NCBI RefSeq assembly: GCF_024166365.1
Contig: NC_064826.1
Span: 19,802,001-19,866,000 of the forward strand
DNA from: Elephas maximus indicus
Lineage: Eukaryota; Chordata; Mammalia; Proboscidea; Elephantidae
Direction: 5' to 3'
Length of the DNA stretch: 64,000 nt
Below the pieces are notes generated by a model. The model ran no database searches. It had not been told where the DNA came from and worked only from the letters and a program-made list of their open reading frames with translations. Of this stretch, positions 47,167 to 57,808 are shown one piece after another; within the stretch, counting starts at the first letter, position 1, and each line of letters starts with the position of its first letter. Position numbers and translations under genes: made by a program.

Positions 47167-47331
47167 GGGAAACCGTGGTGGCGTAGTGGTTAAGTGCTAC
47201 AGCTGCTAACCAAAGGGTGGGCAGTTTGAATCCGCCAGGTGCTCCTCGGAAACTCTATGGGGCAGTTCTACTCTGTCCTGTAGGGTCGCTATGAGTCGGA
47301 ATCGACTCGACGGCACTGGGTTGAGTTTTTA
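47167..47331 (+). mobile_element. SINE pair, copy 1 (short form)
   Basis: GGGGAAACCGTGGTGGCGTA to ACTGGGTTGAGTTTT, flanked by TATGTCAAG (47158-47166) and TATCTCAAG (47332-47340). Like the copy at 45353 it begins with GAAACC and lacks the middle block. Confidence 0.9.
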
Positions 47332-47340
47332 TATCTCAAG

Positions 47341-47526
47341 GAGCCCTGGTGGCACAAATGATTAAGCTCTTGGCTGCTAACTGAAAGGTTGGCGGTTTGA
47401 GCCACCCAGAAACTCCGTGGGAGGAAGACCTGGTGATCTGCTGCAGTGACGAAAACCCTGTGGGGCAGTTCTGCCCATATCACATGGGGTCGCTACGAGT
47501 TGGAATCAACAGCACCCAACAACAAC
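47341..47526 (+). mobile_element. SINE pair, copy 2 (long form, AAC tail)
   Basis: GAGCCCTGGTGGCACAAATG to AACAGCACCCAACAACAAC. It starts directly after the second copy of the target word of its neighbour. Confidence 0.9.
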
Positions 47527-49054
47527 ATCTGTCAGGTAGAGTAGATGGTTTTAGAGACTGAATGCCAAACAGAGTGGGCCCTGTGATCAGGGAGCACAGT
47601 TTATTTTCAATTAAGCAATTCTACTGCCGAGGTCTAGGTAATCCAATTTTGTAAAATTATATGTTGTCTTGCTAAATATTTTTCTCTTATCGGTCTTTAT
47701 TAAACAAAAGATCAGATGATCAGCTCCCTACTGGCCCAAACAGAGCCGTTAAATTGGATTTATTCTGTCATCCCTTGTTACATAGATTTTGTTTCATGTT
47801 TTTCAAAAAAATAACTTGAAGGGAGTGTTTTAAATCTTTAGAACATCCTTCTGTAGTTAGAGATTAAAACACCGTCTTATCTTATCTCACACAGCTTACA
47901 TATCTAGTTATATGTATGGTTTGCCTCATTCTTTTTCTTGAAATGCCTTGTAACAAAAACAATATTGAAATAAAACTTCAAGATGGAAATTCCCCAGGGC
48001 CCCTTAAAAAATAAAGCATTTTGACCGGAGGGCCATTTTATGTGGGAAAGACAAGATTCTTGCGTCAGTCCAAAAACGTCGGGAAACCTGGCCTGGCTGG
48101 TACAGGGAGAGGCGGCCATCCTCACTCCTAGTGTCCCTGTTTGGGCAGCTACCAATCCGCCCCACCCACTTGCCCTGTGACTCCTTTGGAAATAACTCTG
48201 CCCCACAGGCACAGCTTAGGAGATTTGGAACAAAAGAATAATACTGTGTTGCAGAAAGTTGGGATTCCCTACGTACTGTGACACTAGCCACCAAGTGTCG
48301 TATCACCAAGCCAAAGGAGGGAAGCCAGATTCTAGGAGCTGTGGGGGGCGTTGATGAGAGGAGGCCCTTACACCTGAGAAATTCTGGGAATGGGAAGGAG
48401 TGGTGGTAGGTTGAAACAGGAGAGGCAGCAGAGATGGTAGTACAGAAGGTGCAGGAAGAGATGTGACAGATGGAAAGTCAATGACTTCCACCCCTAGAGG
48501 CAAAGCCTTCGTGATCTACTACAATTAATAGTGTCCTGGGATTGGCATTTGTTCTTAATCTTCAGTGAATGACTTAAACTCAATTGTTTTCTTCTAATTT
48601 TGTTCTGGAGTGGGAGACCATATTTTGTTTTTATAGACATTTGCTTTACTTAGTTGAAACATCTCTTTTGGACAGCAGTGGCCACCAGCCTTATTATATT
48701 TCATACTCTAGCATATTGCCTTTATAGGTGAATGAACGCGACTAGCTAGACTATTGTGCGAGCTGAATTCTTCGCCACCACGGGGTGCCTGCCATTTGGT
48801 TAGCAGCTGTTGCTGCTACTTGCTACTAAGGTATGAACAAATCACCCCACTGAGGAGCTGTGCTCAGGGTGGTCTAATTATGACACACACTACTTGGATA
48901 CAACTTCACAGGACCTTGAAATGCAGGGAAATTTAGGGGTCATCTCGTCCAACCACCCACACATTTCCAGCGAGGCTGCAAGAGCTCAGTCACTCCTGCC
49001 CCAGCTTGAAAAGGCAGACACACCACACGCGTCCCACATGCAAACCCAAGATTC
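47527..49054. other. Intergenic between CEP41 and CPA1, unassigned
   Basis: No gene. Around 48905-48960 there is wording (GTCATCTCGTCCAACCACCC) found in ancient CR1-type repeats, too short to name. Confidence 0.4.
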
Positions 49055-49074
49055 TGTTGCATGAATGTTCAGAA

Positions 49075-49080
49075 TTTATT
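49075..49080 (-). terminator. CPA1 polyadenylation signal
   Basis: AATAAA on the - strand, 54 nt past the CPA1 stop codon, giving a short 3' UTR of roughly 75-80 nt. It is the first canonical signal after the stop. Confidence 0.85.
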
Positions 49081-49133
49081 TGGTTTCCTGGGTGGGGCCA
49101 GAGAGGAAGAAGAGAGGCGGATTAAGGATCAGC

Positions 49134-52100
49134 TCAGTATGGGTGGCTCTGGGTGTAATCCATGATGACCCGAAGCGCCAGCCAGGTCTCCTGGGCGGTG
49201 GGGATGATCTGTGAGGCTGGCAGCAGGAAGCCATAGCGCCCAGTGTCCCGGAGCTCAAAGGTGAAGGAGTACTTGATACCCTGGTCATAGGTCCAGTCAA
49301 CAGTGCTTCCACTGGCTTGATCTGGGGCAAGGACGAGAATAGGAGGAGCAAGAATCAGCCGCTTTGGAAACATTTACGTGAGCTGGTTAATGCTGAAAAC
49401 CATGGAGCTCGTGTCTGCTAGGTGTCTGCTGTTGACCTCCCAAGAAACTCCTGCTGAAGGGTCTAAGCCCAAGAGGTCCAAAAAGGCTGACCAGCAATGG
49501 TCTCCTACTCATTATGGGATGCAAGAAGGTTTCTGCCTCCATCCAACACCACTTCAGTTAAGCCTCTAAATCAAACCATGGTTTGTTCCTCTGTGGCTTG
49601 GGTCTTCAGGGCAAAGTGCAAAGGGCCAGAGTCAAAGCAAAATCCCCTTCAATAGCCAAAAGGTGGGAGCAACCCAAATGCCTGTCAACAGATGAATGGA
49701 TATACAAAATGTGGCCTATCCATACAATGGAATATTACTCAACCATAAAGGGAAATGAAGTCCTGACGAATGCTACGACACAGATGAACCTTGAAAATAT
49801 TATGCTGAGTGAAAGAAGCTAGACACAAAAGGACAGATATTCTATGATCTCACTTATATGAAATATCTAGAAAAGGCAAATGCATAGAGACAGAAAGTGG
49901 ATTAATGATTGCCAGGGCCTGGGGGAAGAGAGAACGGGGAGAAAAAGCCCTTTCTCTTTCTTTAGACAGAAACTGCCCAGGTTTGCAGTTGAATTGGGCA
50001 GGTGAGAGAGACGGTGGATGTGAGCCAGGGTTTAACTTGAAACATTGTATGCAGCAACATCTTTGGACTCAGTGTAGAAAGCTGTTTCCAAAGAAGGCCT
50101 GGGGCCCAGAAGTGAGGCCATCCTGAGGTAAGGTGGCACTGTACCCCTACCACACCAGGGCACTGGGGTCAGGAGGTATGTGAGGGGTGTGTGCAGCCAG
50201 CCCCATGTCCCTGGAACCCCACTTCTACCTTCCGGTCCTCTCGCCTCCTGTCAGATGACATACTTGCTCCTACCCCTCACGGCCTGCAGAATATGCCCCC
50301 ACTTCCCCATCTCCTACCACGACCCCTGCCCTCACTCCCTGCAGACCAACTGGGCTCCTTGCTGCCGCAGCACTCGATCCACTCACACAGTAAGGCCTTT
50401 GCACTAGCTGGTGCTCTGCCTGGGCAGCCCATCCCACTCTCATTCCCTCAACATGTACCCAGACTTTGCTTACCAATGAGGCCTTACCTGCGGCCGGCCC
50501 GGCACCCCCACCCCTGTATTTCTGATCCCCTCACCCAACTCTCGTTCTTCTTTTCTCCTAGCACTCATCACCTAACCTATCCTTTACTTCCTTGTAATAA
50601 CGTCAGCCTCCCTGGCTAGAAAGTTAAGTTTCATGATCTTTGCTATTTCACGCACAGCTCTGTCCCAAGTATGCAAAACGGGGCCTGCTGCAGAGGAGGT
50701 GCTCAATAGACAGTTGTTGAGTTAATTCCACTCTGACGTAGTACGCCTCCCAGGACACTGCATTTCTAAGTAAGCTGGGAAATGATAGGGTATATTCTTT
50801 AATTACGGTGGCTGGGTGGTACAAGTCGTTAAGCGCCGGATTACTAGCCAAAAGATCGGCCCAAAGATTGGCCATTCGAACTCATCCAGAGGCACCCTGG
50901 AAGCAGGCCTGGGGATCTGCGTCCAAAAGGTCACAGCCTTGAAAACCCTATAAAGCACAGTTCTGCTCTGCACATATGGGATCACCATGAGTTGGGATTG
51001 ACTTGAGGCAGCTAACAACATTCTTTAATTGAAAGGCATCAAACCCATTGCCGTCGAGTTGAACCGCCCCGTAGAGTTTTGAAGGGCATTAGAGGAGGAG
51101 TATTTTTAAGTGGAATTTCCTGATGGTATACAGATCCCAGCAGAACTATCCACTCCATCCTTGCATGAAGCTAGACTTAATCCCAAAACAAGGGAGAGGA
51201 ATTCTCAGAGAACTCATGTATTTGTCGGAGTGAAAGTACCAAGGAAGGCTGAGCCCACGTCAGGAAGAGCCACTGCCTAGCCTTCCAAACTGCTAAGCCA
51301 CTGCCAGAGTCCCGTTTTCCTTGCCCACACTCACAGATCTGGGCACCCTTGGCTACTTCCTCCCAGGAGGGACACTCCCCTTGGGCAGGCAAAGCCAGCT
51401 GAGGTTCCTCCCCGGGCCACCAGGATAGACCACACAGCCACTTACAAATGGTTTGGATAATGCTGCCATACTCGTACTCGGTCCCATACAGAGAAGTCAG
51501 GGCAGTCACCGCAGACTTGGCCAGATGATCCTGGAGAAAATGCCAAGCAAGGCCACTTGTCAGGACCAGGGATACTGGGGTCTGGTCACTGGCAGAGGGA
51601 CCCAGAGCGTGAACCCTGCAGACAGCAAGCCCCAGCAGGGAGCACAGGGCCTTCTCTCCCTGCATGTGTCTGGCCAGCACTTCCCTGCTCCAAGGGCAGT
51701 CTAGCCCAGCCTCTTGCTTTTCAATGTGACAGCGTTGACTCAACCACTTTGTGCCTCAGTTTCCCAAATCACAGGAGAGAAGAGGGGTGCTCTGCACTCT
51801 CTAGGCACTTGTGTTGTAGGTGCCAGCGATCAGCGGGGCAATACCTACCAGCTCGCTCTGGTCAGGAGCTGGCTCTGTCTTGTAGCCATAGGGGTAGAGG
51901 AGCAGTTGGGAGTAGCTATGGATGGAAATGAAGGCCTTGATGTTCCCGTGGGCCTTCACGAAGTCCACGATGGACTTGACCTCCACTTCGGAATTAGCAG
52001 ACTTGCCACGGTAGGTCTCTGAGCAGGGGTTGCTGCTGGCCCCGGCCACTGTGGGAGGGAGAGGGCTGTCAGCGTTCCCCACACCCTACGGCAACATCCA

Positions 52101-55100
52101 TGTTTCCAGTTCCTGCTGTGGGGTTTGGATGGGTGAGATTTGGGGTGGGGGGGGCTCCCCCTCTGAATTAAGAAGGCCAGAGGCCTCTTGTAACCTGGGG
52201 GCCTGCCTTCCTCTCTGCAGGGCTTGGGCATAGTGGATGGCCATGCCCAGAGAGGTGGGGTCAGCTCCTCAACCAAAAGGTTCTTGCAGTGAAGGGGCAG
52301 AGGAGGAGGGAGTTGACATTAAGCTAGAAAAACCCTAAGCTAGGCTTTCAGACAAGGAACCACTGCCTCTCAGAGGGCAGCTTCCATCCCCCAGAGCCCT
52401 TAGAGGTGGACCCGACATCTCACCCTCACTGCTGGGCCAGGAAGGGGCTGGGGTAAGAAGCTATTCTGGGTTGTCCCATATCTGCTCCCCAGATCACATG
52501 GGGCCTTACACCCGAAACCAGCATCCCAGTTCCTATTGGGGTCCACCCCCACACAGAAGGAGCCTGAAGTGCGGGATCGAGTCTTGCGCCACAAGCGATT
52601 CTGCAGAAGGAAAAATAATGAGTGTCAGGTACGCTTCCAGCACTGTGCTAGCCTGGGGCTTGGGTCTGCAGAGCACAGTGTGGGCTAGGAGAGGTCAGGA
52701 GGCACCTTACAGGAGGCCGCAATCAACGCTAAGTGCCCAGATCTGGAGCTTGGAGGCTCACAGCATGGGATCAGAAACCACTGTCAACTGGTGGTGGGGG
52801 AGGAGGATTCCCAGAGGGGGCTCTCAGACTTAGGAGGGGAGAGAAGACAGTGGGATGGCATTGGGCCAGAGGGTCCACCCAGTGAAGTGAAAAGGGCATG
52901 AAGTGCCCCCCAATTTGAATGGTACGGTGGTATATTTACTGTCAAAATATAAGTAGTCCCAGGAAGGCAAGGTCTAGGACAGTGATTCTCTACCAGGGAC
53001 AATTTTGCCCCTCTCCCAGGGACATCTGGCAATGTCTAAAGACATTTTTGATTGTCACCTGGGGGTGCTACTGTCATCTAGTGGGTAGAGGTCAGGATGC
53101 TGCTAAAAATCCTACAATGCACAGGATAGCCCCCACGACATGGAATTGTACAGTCCCAAATGCCAGAGATGGGAGGTTGAGAAGCCCTGGTCGAGGGGAC
53201 AGGTCTATTTGTCATCCCCTTGACCTCTGGGAGTTGGGATTGGGGGTGGGTTGTTTGTGGGACTCTGAGAACAGGAAAAGGCCTGCACCTGGGTGTGGGT
53301 GAAGGCAAAACCATCAGGGTTCGTGACGATCTCCAGGAAGATGTCCACGTTGTTAAGAAAGGCTGTGAATGCTTCATCCTGGCCATAGTCCTGTGTGATC
53401 TGAGGGGTCCGAGGGACAGAGGATCAGGGTGGGCTAGGCGGGGTATCTGCCAAGCTAGGGCAATGGACACCACCCTGCGGCCCCTCTCTGTGATCACTGC
53501 TTCTGGGTGGGAAAGGAGAGGCCAGGGCTTCTGTGGGCCTTCAACACCAATGCCGCCTAGGCCAGCATACTCCTCACCTCTCCAGACTTACCTTCTTTGC
53601 AAACCAGACCCCGCTCGCCTGGGTGACCCACTCCCGGGAATGGATGCCTGTGTCGATCCAGACAGAGGGACGGTTGCTTCCACCAGTGCTGAACTGGAGG
53701 GGAAGAGGCAGGGCAACGGTCAGCAAGGGCTTTGCTCTGATGACCAAAGGCAGCAAGATTCTGACACTGAGGGTGTTAAGTGATTTCCTAACAGGGATCA
53801 GTCCTGCCTCCACAGCCAGTGCCTCGCCTCCCCAAAGGGAACCCAACCTCAGGCAGGGGCACTTGCTCTCTGTGGATCTCAGGCAGAGACTACAGGTGGG
53901 GACCATCACTAGGGGGGACGTGGGACATGGGGCTGGGTCTGGACAGGTCCTGCAGAACTTGGCTGCCTGCCCTCAGCCTAACTTGAGACAAATATAGCTC
54001 CACCTGACTTTCAGGCCCCACCCTACCCCACTGCCCATACAGAGTTCTCTGTGGCAGGTCACTGTTAGGGATTGAATTTTGGCCCCCAAAAATATGTATT
54101 ATAAATACTAACTCCTATGCTTCTTTAGGGAGCCCTGGTGATGCAGTGGTTAAGTGCTCAGCTGCTAACCAAAAGATCGATGGTTTGAACCCACCAGCTG
54201 CTCCGTGGGAGAAAGATGTGACAGTCTGCTTCTGTAAAAATTACAGCTTTGGAAACCCTGTGGGGCAGTTCTACCGTGTCCTATAGGGTCAGTGAGTTGG
54301 AATCGACTCAACAGCAGCAAATTTGGGGGTTTTTGGTATGCCTGTGTTTATGATCCCATTCGTGTTTATAATCCCACTCATAAATGGAGTGGGTTTTCTT
54401 TGTTATGTTAATGAGGCAGTATTAGTGTAGGGTGTGTCTTAAGTCAACCTCTTCTGAGATATAAAAAGAGGTGACTGAGCAAGCAACAGAGCAAGCAAGC
54501 AGAGATGGGGAAAGATAGATGCTAATCCACATGAGGTCTCCAAGGAACCAAGAAACAGAAGCTGAAAGGAGACAAGGACCTTCCTCCAGAGCCAACATAG
54601 ACAGAAAGCAGTCCCCTAGAGCCAGTGCCCTGAACTCAGACATCTAACCTCCTAAACTGTGGGAAAATAAATTTGTTAAAGCCACCCACTTGTGGTATTT
54701 TTGTTATAGCAGCACTGGATTACTATGACAGTCACCAATACAACATTTTACCTGGACAACCCCACAATACCGTCCATAATGTGACACTCGATGGGAAATA
54801 TCTGGGTTGCCTAAAAGTTTACATTGTGTGTGTGTGCATGTGTGCGTGCGTGCAGACACCTAGACCAGCATGGAAATTCAGACCTTCCCAAATGTCTGCA
54901 CCAGCAGTCCATACAGTGCTGTGTCTCTATGATTTGGGCTTACCCATGGGAGCCTACACCCTTATGTGGGTGCACAGGTGGGTGTTCGCATGTTCCCAGG
55001 TTACCTTCAGCACATAAATGGGACGACCTTCGTAGGAGTTGCCAATCTGGATCTTGCTGACCAGCTGTGGGTTCTCAGCCACCAAGAGGTCTATGAAGTT

Positions 55101-56561
55101 GTAGATCTGAGACAGGAGAGGGGGGCAAGACAGCCTTAATGGCTCTGGAGATGCAGATGTCCCCCATCATCCCAGCCTGCTGTGGGCCCCGTGAGGCAGA
55201 GGTGCCATGACCTGCTCTTGCCGGGGTTCTGCCGGCCCTGCTCTTGCCGGGGTTCTGCCGGCCCTGCTCTTGCCGGGGTTCTGCCGGCCCTGCTCTTGCC
55301 GGGGTTCTGCTGGCCGTGAGGAGGAGCCTGATGCCTGGGAGCACGACCTGGGTGCCTCACCTCCTCCAGGGTGTGGTAGGTGGCATAGTTAAAGGAGTCA
55401 GTGGAGAGTGCCCGGCCCTGGAAGGCAAGCAGCTCCTCCTGCTCATTGTCTAGCAGGGACTGCACATCCTCGATCATGGCGAAGTACTGGATCCCATGGC
55501 TCTCCAGGAAGACCTTGACTGACTGCAGGCTGGGGAAGGGCACGCGGACGTCAATGGGGGAGGCAGGCTGCGCCGGGCCTCGCCAAAAGTCCAGCTGTGA
55601 AGACAGGGCCACTGTCACAGGGGAGCAGGGGGAGGGGCCAGCTCGGAGAGGATGATGCCAGAACGTCCCATATAACTGGGGTCGGGGTGGGGTATGGCAT
55701 CAGGGGCAGAGAGGGGAAGGGACACTTGTGGATGGGACAGAGTCCTGTGTGGTCAGAGAAATGGCCAGGAAGCAGAGTGCAGGGCTATGGGACGGCAAGG
55801 GAGAGGGAGGTGCCAGAACAGGTCCTGGCACTTTGCTCAGATGCCCCAGGGCAGCAAGATTCTGGAACTGGGAGTTTAAGTCATGCCCTAATGGGGACCA
55901 GCTCCTTGTCTCCTTCCAGGGAAAGGTGGGGCCTGGGAGGGACCCCTGGCCTCAGAGGCCTTCTCCACTTCCTTTACCTGCAAGTGCTCCAGCTCCTCCA
56001 GCTCCCTCACCTTCTGCACCTGGGCCTCATTGACTGCAGAGATTCGGAGCACCTGGTGCCTGGGAAGGGCGGGTGGGGACTGAGCTTTGGGCGGCCCCTG
56101 CCCAGCCACACCCTCCACTGTGGAGGACGGGGGGCAGGCAACCTAGAAACCAAGCTGAGTATCCGGCCTGGGGTCCCTCACCTCTTCTCTCTCCTCCGGG
56201 GAACCCCTAGGGCACTGCCATCCCCATGCCAGTTTAGACTCTCTTTCTCACTCCAAAGCCAACCCAGGCCTCCTTCCTCCATGGCTCCTGAAACTTCCCC
56301 CTCAGAGCGTCAGATTTCTCCAGGACTCAGGACACTGCCCTGGAGGGATCTGGTCAGCCTGCCCCAGTGTAGTGCTTGTCCACACCTCCCTGGCTGCGTT
56401 CCTACACATCTGTCTGTCCGTTTGTCTCCCCAGACTCCCTGCTGGCTGAGTCCTCCCATCTCCTATCCGCGTGTCCCCTCCTCTCTGCATCCCTACCCCG
56501 CAAAGTCCTCTTTGGCAAAGACCGCCACCAACAGCACACTTAACACAAGCAGCCCCCGCAT
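49134..56561 (-). CDS. CPA1: CPA1, preprocarboxypeptidase A1, complete in ten coding exons
   Basis: Exons in transcript order: 56561-56497, 56059-55978, 55594-55361, 55106-55005, 53693-53592, 53399-53289, 52600-52510, 52048-51849, 51530-51446, 49321-49134. They sum to 1260 nt, which is 419 residues plus stop, the same length as human CPA1, with compatible phases. Residues 1-16 ([16 protein letters not shown]) form a signal peptide, 17-110 the inhibitory propeptide, and 111-419 the M14 zinc metallopeptidase released by trypsin after Arg110. In mature numbering the zinc ligands are His69 and Glu72 (HSRE, exon 5) and His196 (SIHSYSQ, exon 8). Arg127, Asn144-Arg145 (NRNWDAGFG), Tyr248 and Glu270 (FTFELRD) are all present. 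Position 255 is Val rather than the usual Ile. The secreted pancreatic acinar enzyme removes C-terminal aromatic and branched aliphatic residues from dietary peptides. For exon 7, the donor GTAAGG was chosen over the overlapping GTGTAA because only it restores the frame into exon 8. Confidence 0.97.
49645..49930 (+). mobile_element. Old L1 3' end in CPA1 intron 9
   Basis: Reads on the + strand as L1 ORF2 C-terminus ([15 protein letters not shown] region and [15 protein letters not shown], seen at 49660-49760) and then 3' UTR. It is antisense to CPA1. Confidence 0.75.
50805..51019 (+). mobile_element. AfroSINE-type SINE, long form, AAC tail, in CPA1 intron 9
   Basis: Diverged SINE bounded by a perfect 11-bp target duplication ATTCTTTAATT (50794-50804 and 51020-51030). 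Ends GGCAGCTAACAAC. A further reversed SINE remnant (CCCATTGCCGTCGAGTTGAA) lies just beyond at about 51040-51085. Confidence 0.87.
52980..53189 (+). mobile_element. MER5A-type hAT-Charlie nonautonomous element in CPA1 intron 6
   Basis: Starts CAGTGATTCTCTACCAGGG and ends GGTTGAGAAGCCCTG, the MER5A termini, with CATCTAGTGGGTAGAGGTC inside. Flanks GTCTAGGA (52972-52979) and GTCGAGGG (53190-53197) form an 8-bp target duplication with two changes. Confidence 0.9.
54063..54730 (+). mobile_element. MaLR-type solo LTR in CPA1 intron 4, split by a SINE
   Basis: TGTTAGGGATTGAATTTTGG to GGATTACTATGACA with a perfect 5-bp duplication GTCAC at 54058-54062 and 54731-54735. A SINE interrupts it at about 54128-54336. 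It is antisense to CPA1. No internal viral genes. Confidence 0.9.
54128..54336 (+). mobile_element. AfroSINE-type SINE, long form, in the MaLR LTR
   Basis: GGAGCCCTGGTGATGCAGTG to CAGCAGCAAATTTGGGGGTT with the middle block GGGAGAAAGATGTGACAGTC. Younger than the LTR it interrupts. Confidence 0.88.
54824..54854. repeat. GT/GC dinucleotide repeat in CPA1 intron 4
   Basis: A (TG)n run that turns into TGCGTGCGTGC, a purine-pyrimidine alternation. Confidence 0.85.
55211..55314. repeat. 26-bp minisatellite, four units, in CPA1 intron 3
   Basis: Units start at 55211, 55237, 55263 and 55289, each CCTGCTCTTGCCGGGGTTCT followed by GCCGGC. The first three are identical and the last changes near its end. 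Being 26 bp and G+C rich, it adds a local base-composition peak between exons 3 and 4. Confidence 0.95.
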
Positions 56562-56607
56562 GCTGCAACTGGCAGAGGTCAGACTGAGGCTGGGCGAAGG
56601 TCCCAGG

Positions 56608-56616
56608 CCTTTTAAA
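56608..56616 (-). promoter_or_regulatory. Probable TATA box of CPA1
   Basis: Read on the - strand this is TTTAAAAGG, about 47-55 nt upstream of the CPA1 ATG. A start site about 30 nt downstream of it would leave a 5' UTR of roughly 20 nt, which suits the short leaders of pancreatic digestive-enzyme genes. The TSS itself is inferred. Confidence 0.7.
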
Positions 56617-56666
56617 CCCTCCAGAGCTGAAGTCACCTCTGGGCCCAAGGCCTGTTGGTCTTCTTA

Positions 56667-56684
56667 CACCTGCACCCTGTCCCA
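56667..56684. promoter_or_regulatory. PTF1-like bipartite site (E-box plus TC-box) upstream of CPA1
   Basis: The + strand reads CACCTG, six bases, then GTCCCA. The acinar factor PTF1 (PTF1A, E-protein and RBPJL) binds an E-box CANNTG about one helical turn from a TC-box near TTTCCCA, so the geometry fits, although the TC-box is one or two bases off the ideal. The site lies about 50 bp upstream of the TATA box, where exocrine pancreas promoters carry such sites. Binding is inferred from sequence only. Confidence 0.55.
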
Positions 56685-57808
56685 CGGGGTGGAAGTTTGA
56701 GCTCTGATACCTTCTCATTGCCCCTGATAACGCTGCAGGGAACAGGGCAGCTGGGAGATAAGCTAGCCAGGGGGGAAGCTGGGGTATGAGGCTACCCAGC
56801 TGTGATCCTGTAACCTACAGCCCCAGGCTGGTGGCTGCAGCTGAGCTCTGTTGTTTGCTGACCAGGCAATGCTGAAGGGCCAGGACAGGAAGCAGCCACA
56901 CCAGCTGGGGCCCTAGCTGAGGCCACGTGCGAGGCATTCCCTTTCTCCATGTCCCTGAGTGCCAGCCCTTCGTTTCTGGGCCCTCTACCCCCATTCAGGA
57001 ACCTGCGCTACACACCACAGGTCCTGCTCTGTGCACTGAAAAGGCCTTCTCAGCCCCCTCCCACCTGGCCACAGTGGCTGTGGGAGCCCCCAGTGTCTCC
57101 TCAGATCTCCTTCCACTCCCATGGCCGGCGGCCAGTTGTTTATGCCGTAGATCTCCTCCGGGATCAGGGTTGTCCTTGACAGGAATTGTAACCAGATTTC
57201 ATCTGCATGGGAAGTGTGGTGGTGGGAACCAGACCCCTGTTGGGAATGCACATTATAGAGGAGAAACCGGAACTCCCAGAGGGGAATTCGCTGTGGCTCT
57301 GGACGCTGACCTCATTGCAGAGGTATCTAACAGGAATCCACAGGGCCCCAGGCTTCCCAGCACCGAGGGGCCGCACTGTGTCAGAGCTGTGGGCTTGGGC
57401 TTGGGCAACCACGGCAGGCCAGGCGGTGCTTTCTTGTTCTTATCTGTTCTCTCTGCCTCCCTACCCTGCCTCCTAACTATCTGGTCAGTGCTCCTGTGCA
57501 GGACAGAGACACCCATGATATTTACCCACAACTCTCTCCTGAGTCTAACTCTTATACAAGTTTCCACAGTCTTCAGCGGATGCTGAACCTCTGTGAAGGC
57601 TCCTCCCCTCCACTCAGGTTTGCTCATTAGTTCAACCATTGTTCATTCATCTGGGCCAGGAACTTCGCTCCACACGGGGATGATGCTGCAGACAGACTCA
57701 TTCCTATTGGTGAGAGCTCACAGTCTCATGGGAAAGACAGAAGCAATCAGCTAACTTGTGTTCCTCTAGGTCATCCAAGATGCTGTCACCCAGACAGGAG
57801 TAGACATC
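56685..57808. other. CPA1 upstream region
   Basis: G+C-rich noncoding sequence beyond the promoter words. No repeat or gene is recognised, so it is the natural place for further acinar regulatory sites. Confidence 0.45.

Noticed and set aside
51177..51743. Open frame of 188 codons on the - strand in CPA1
   Set aside because: It includes CPA1 exon 9 in frame but extends into both introns. The splice sites at 51530 and 51446 fit the family better.
52500..52510. Alternative donor GTGTAA for CPA1 exon 7
   Set aside because: It would leave the next exon out of frame. GTAAGG two bases further restores Leu and the family sequence GASSNPC.
55597..56700. Long open frame of 367 codons on the + strand across CPA1 exons 1-2
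   Set aside because: It runs antisense over real CPA1 exons and introns in G+C-rich DNA, which lacks stop codons by composition. No domain is recognisable and repeats of short Pro/Ser/Arg runs suggest noncoding translation.
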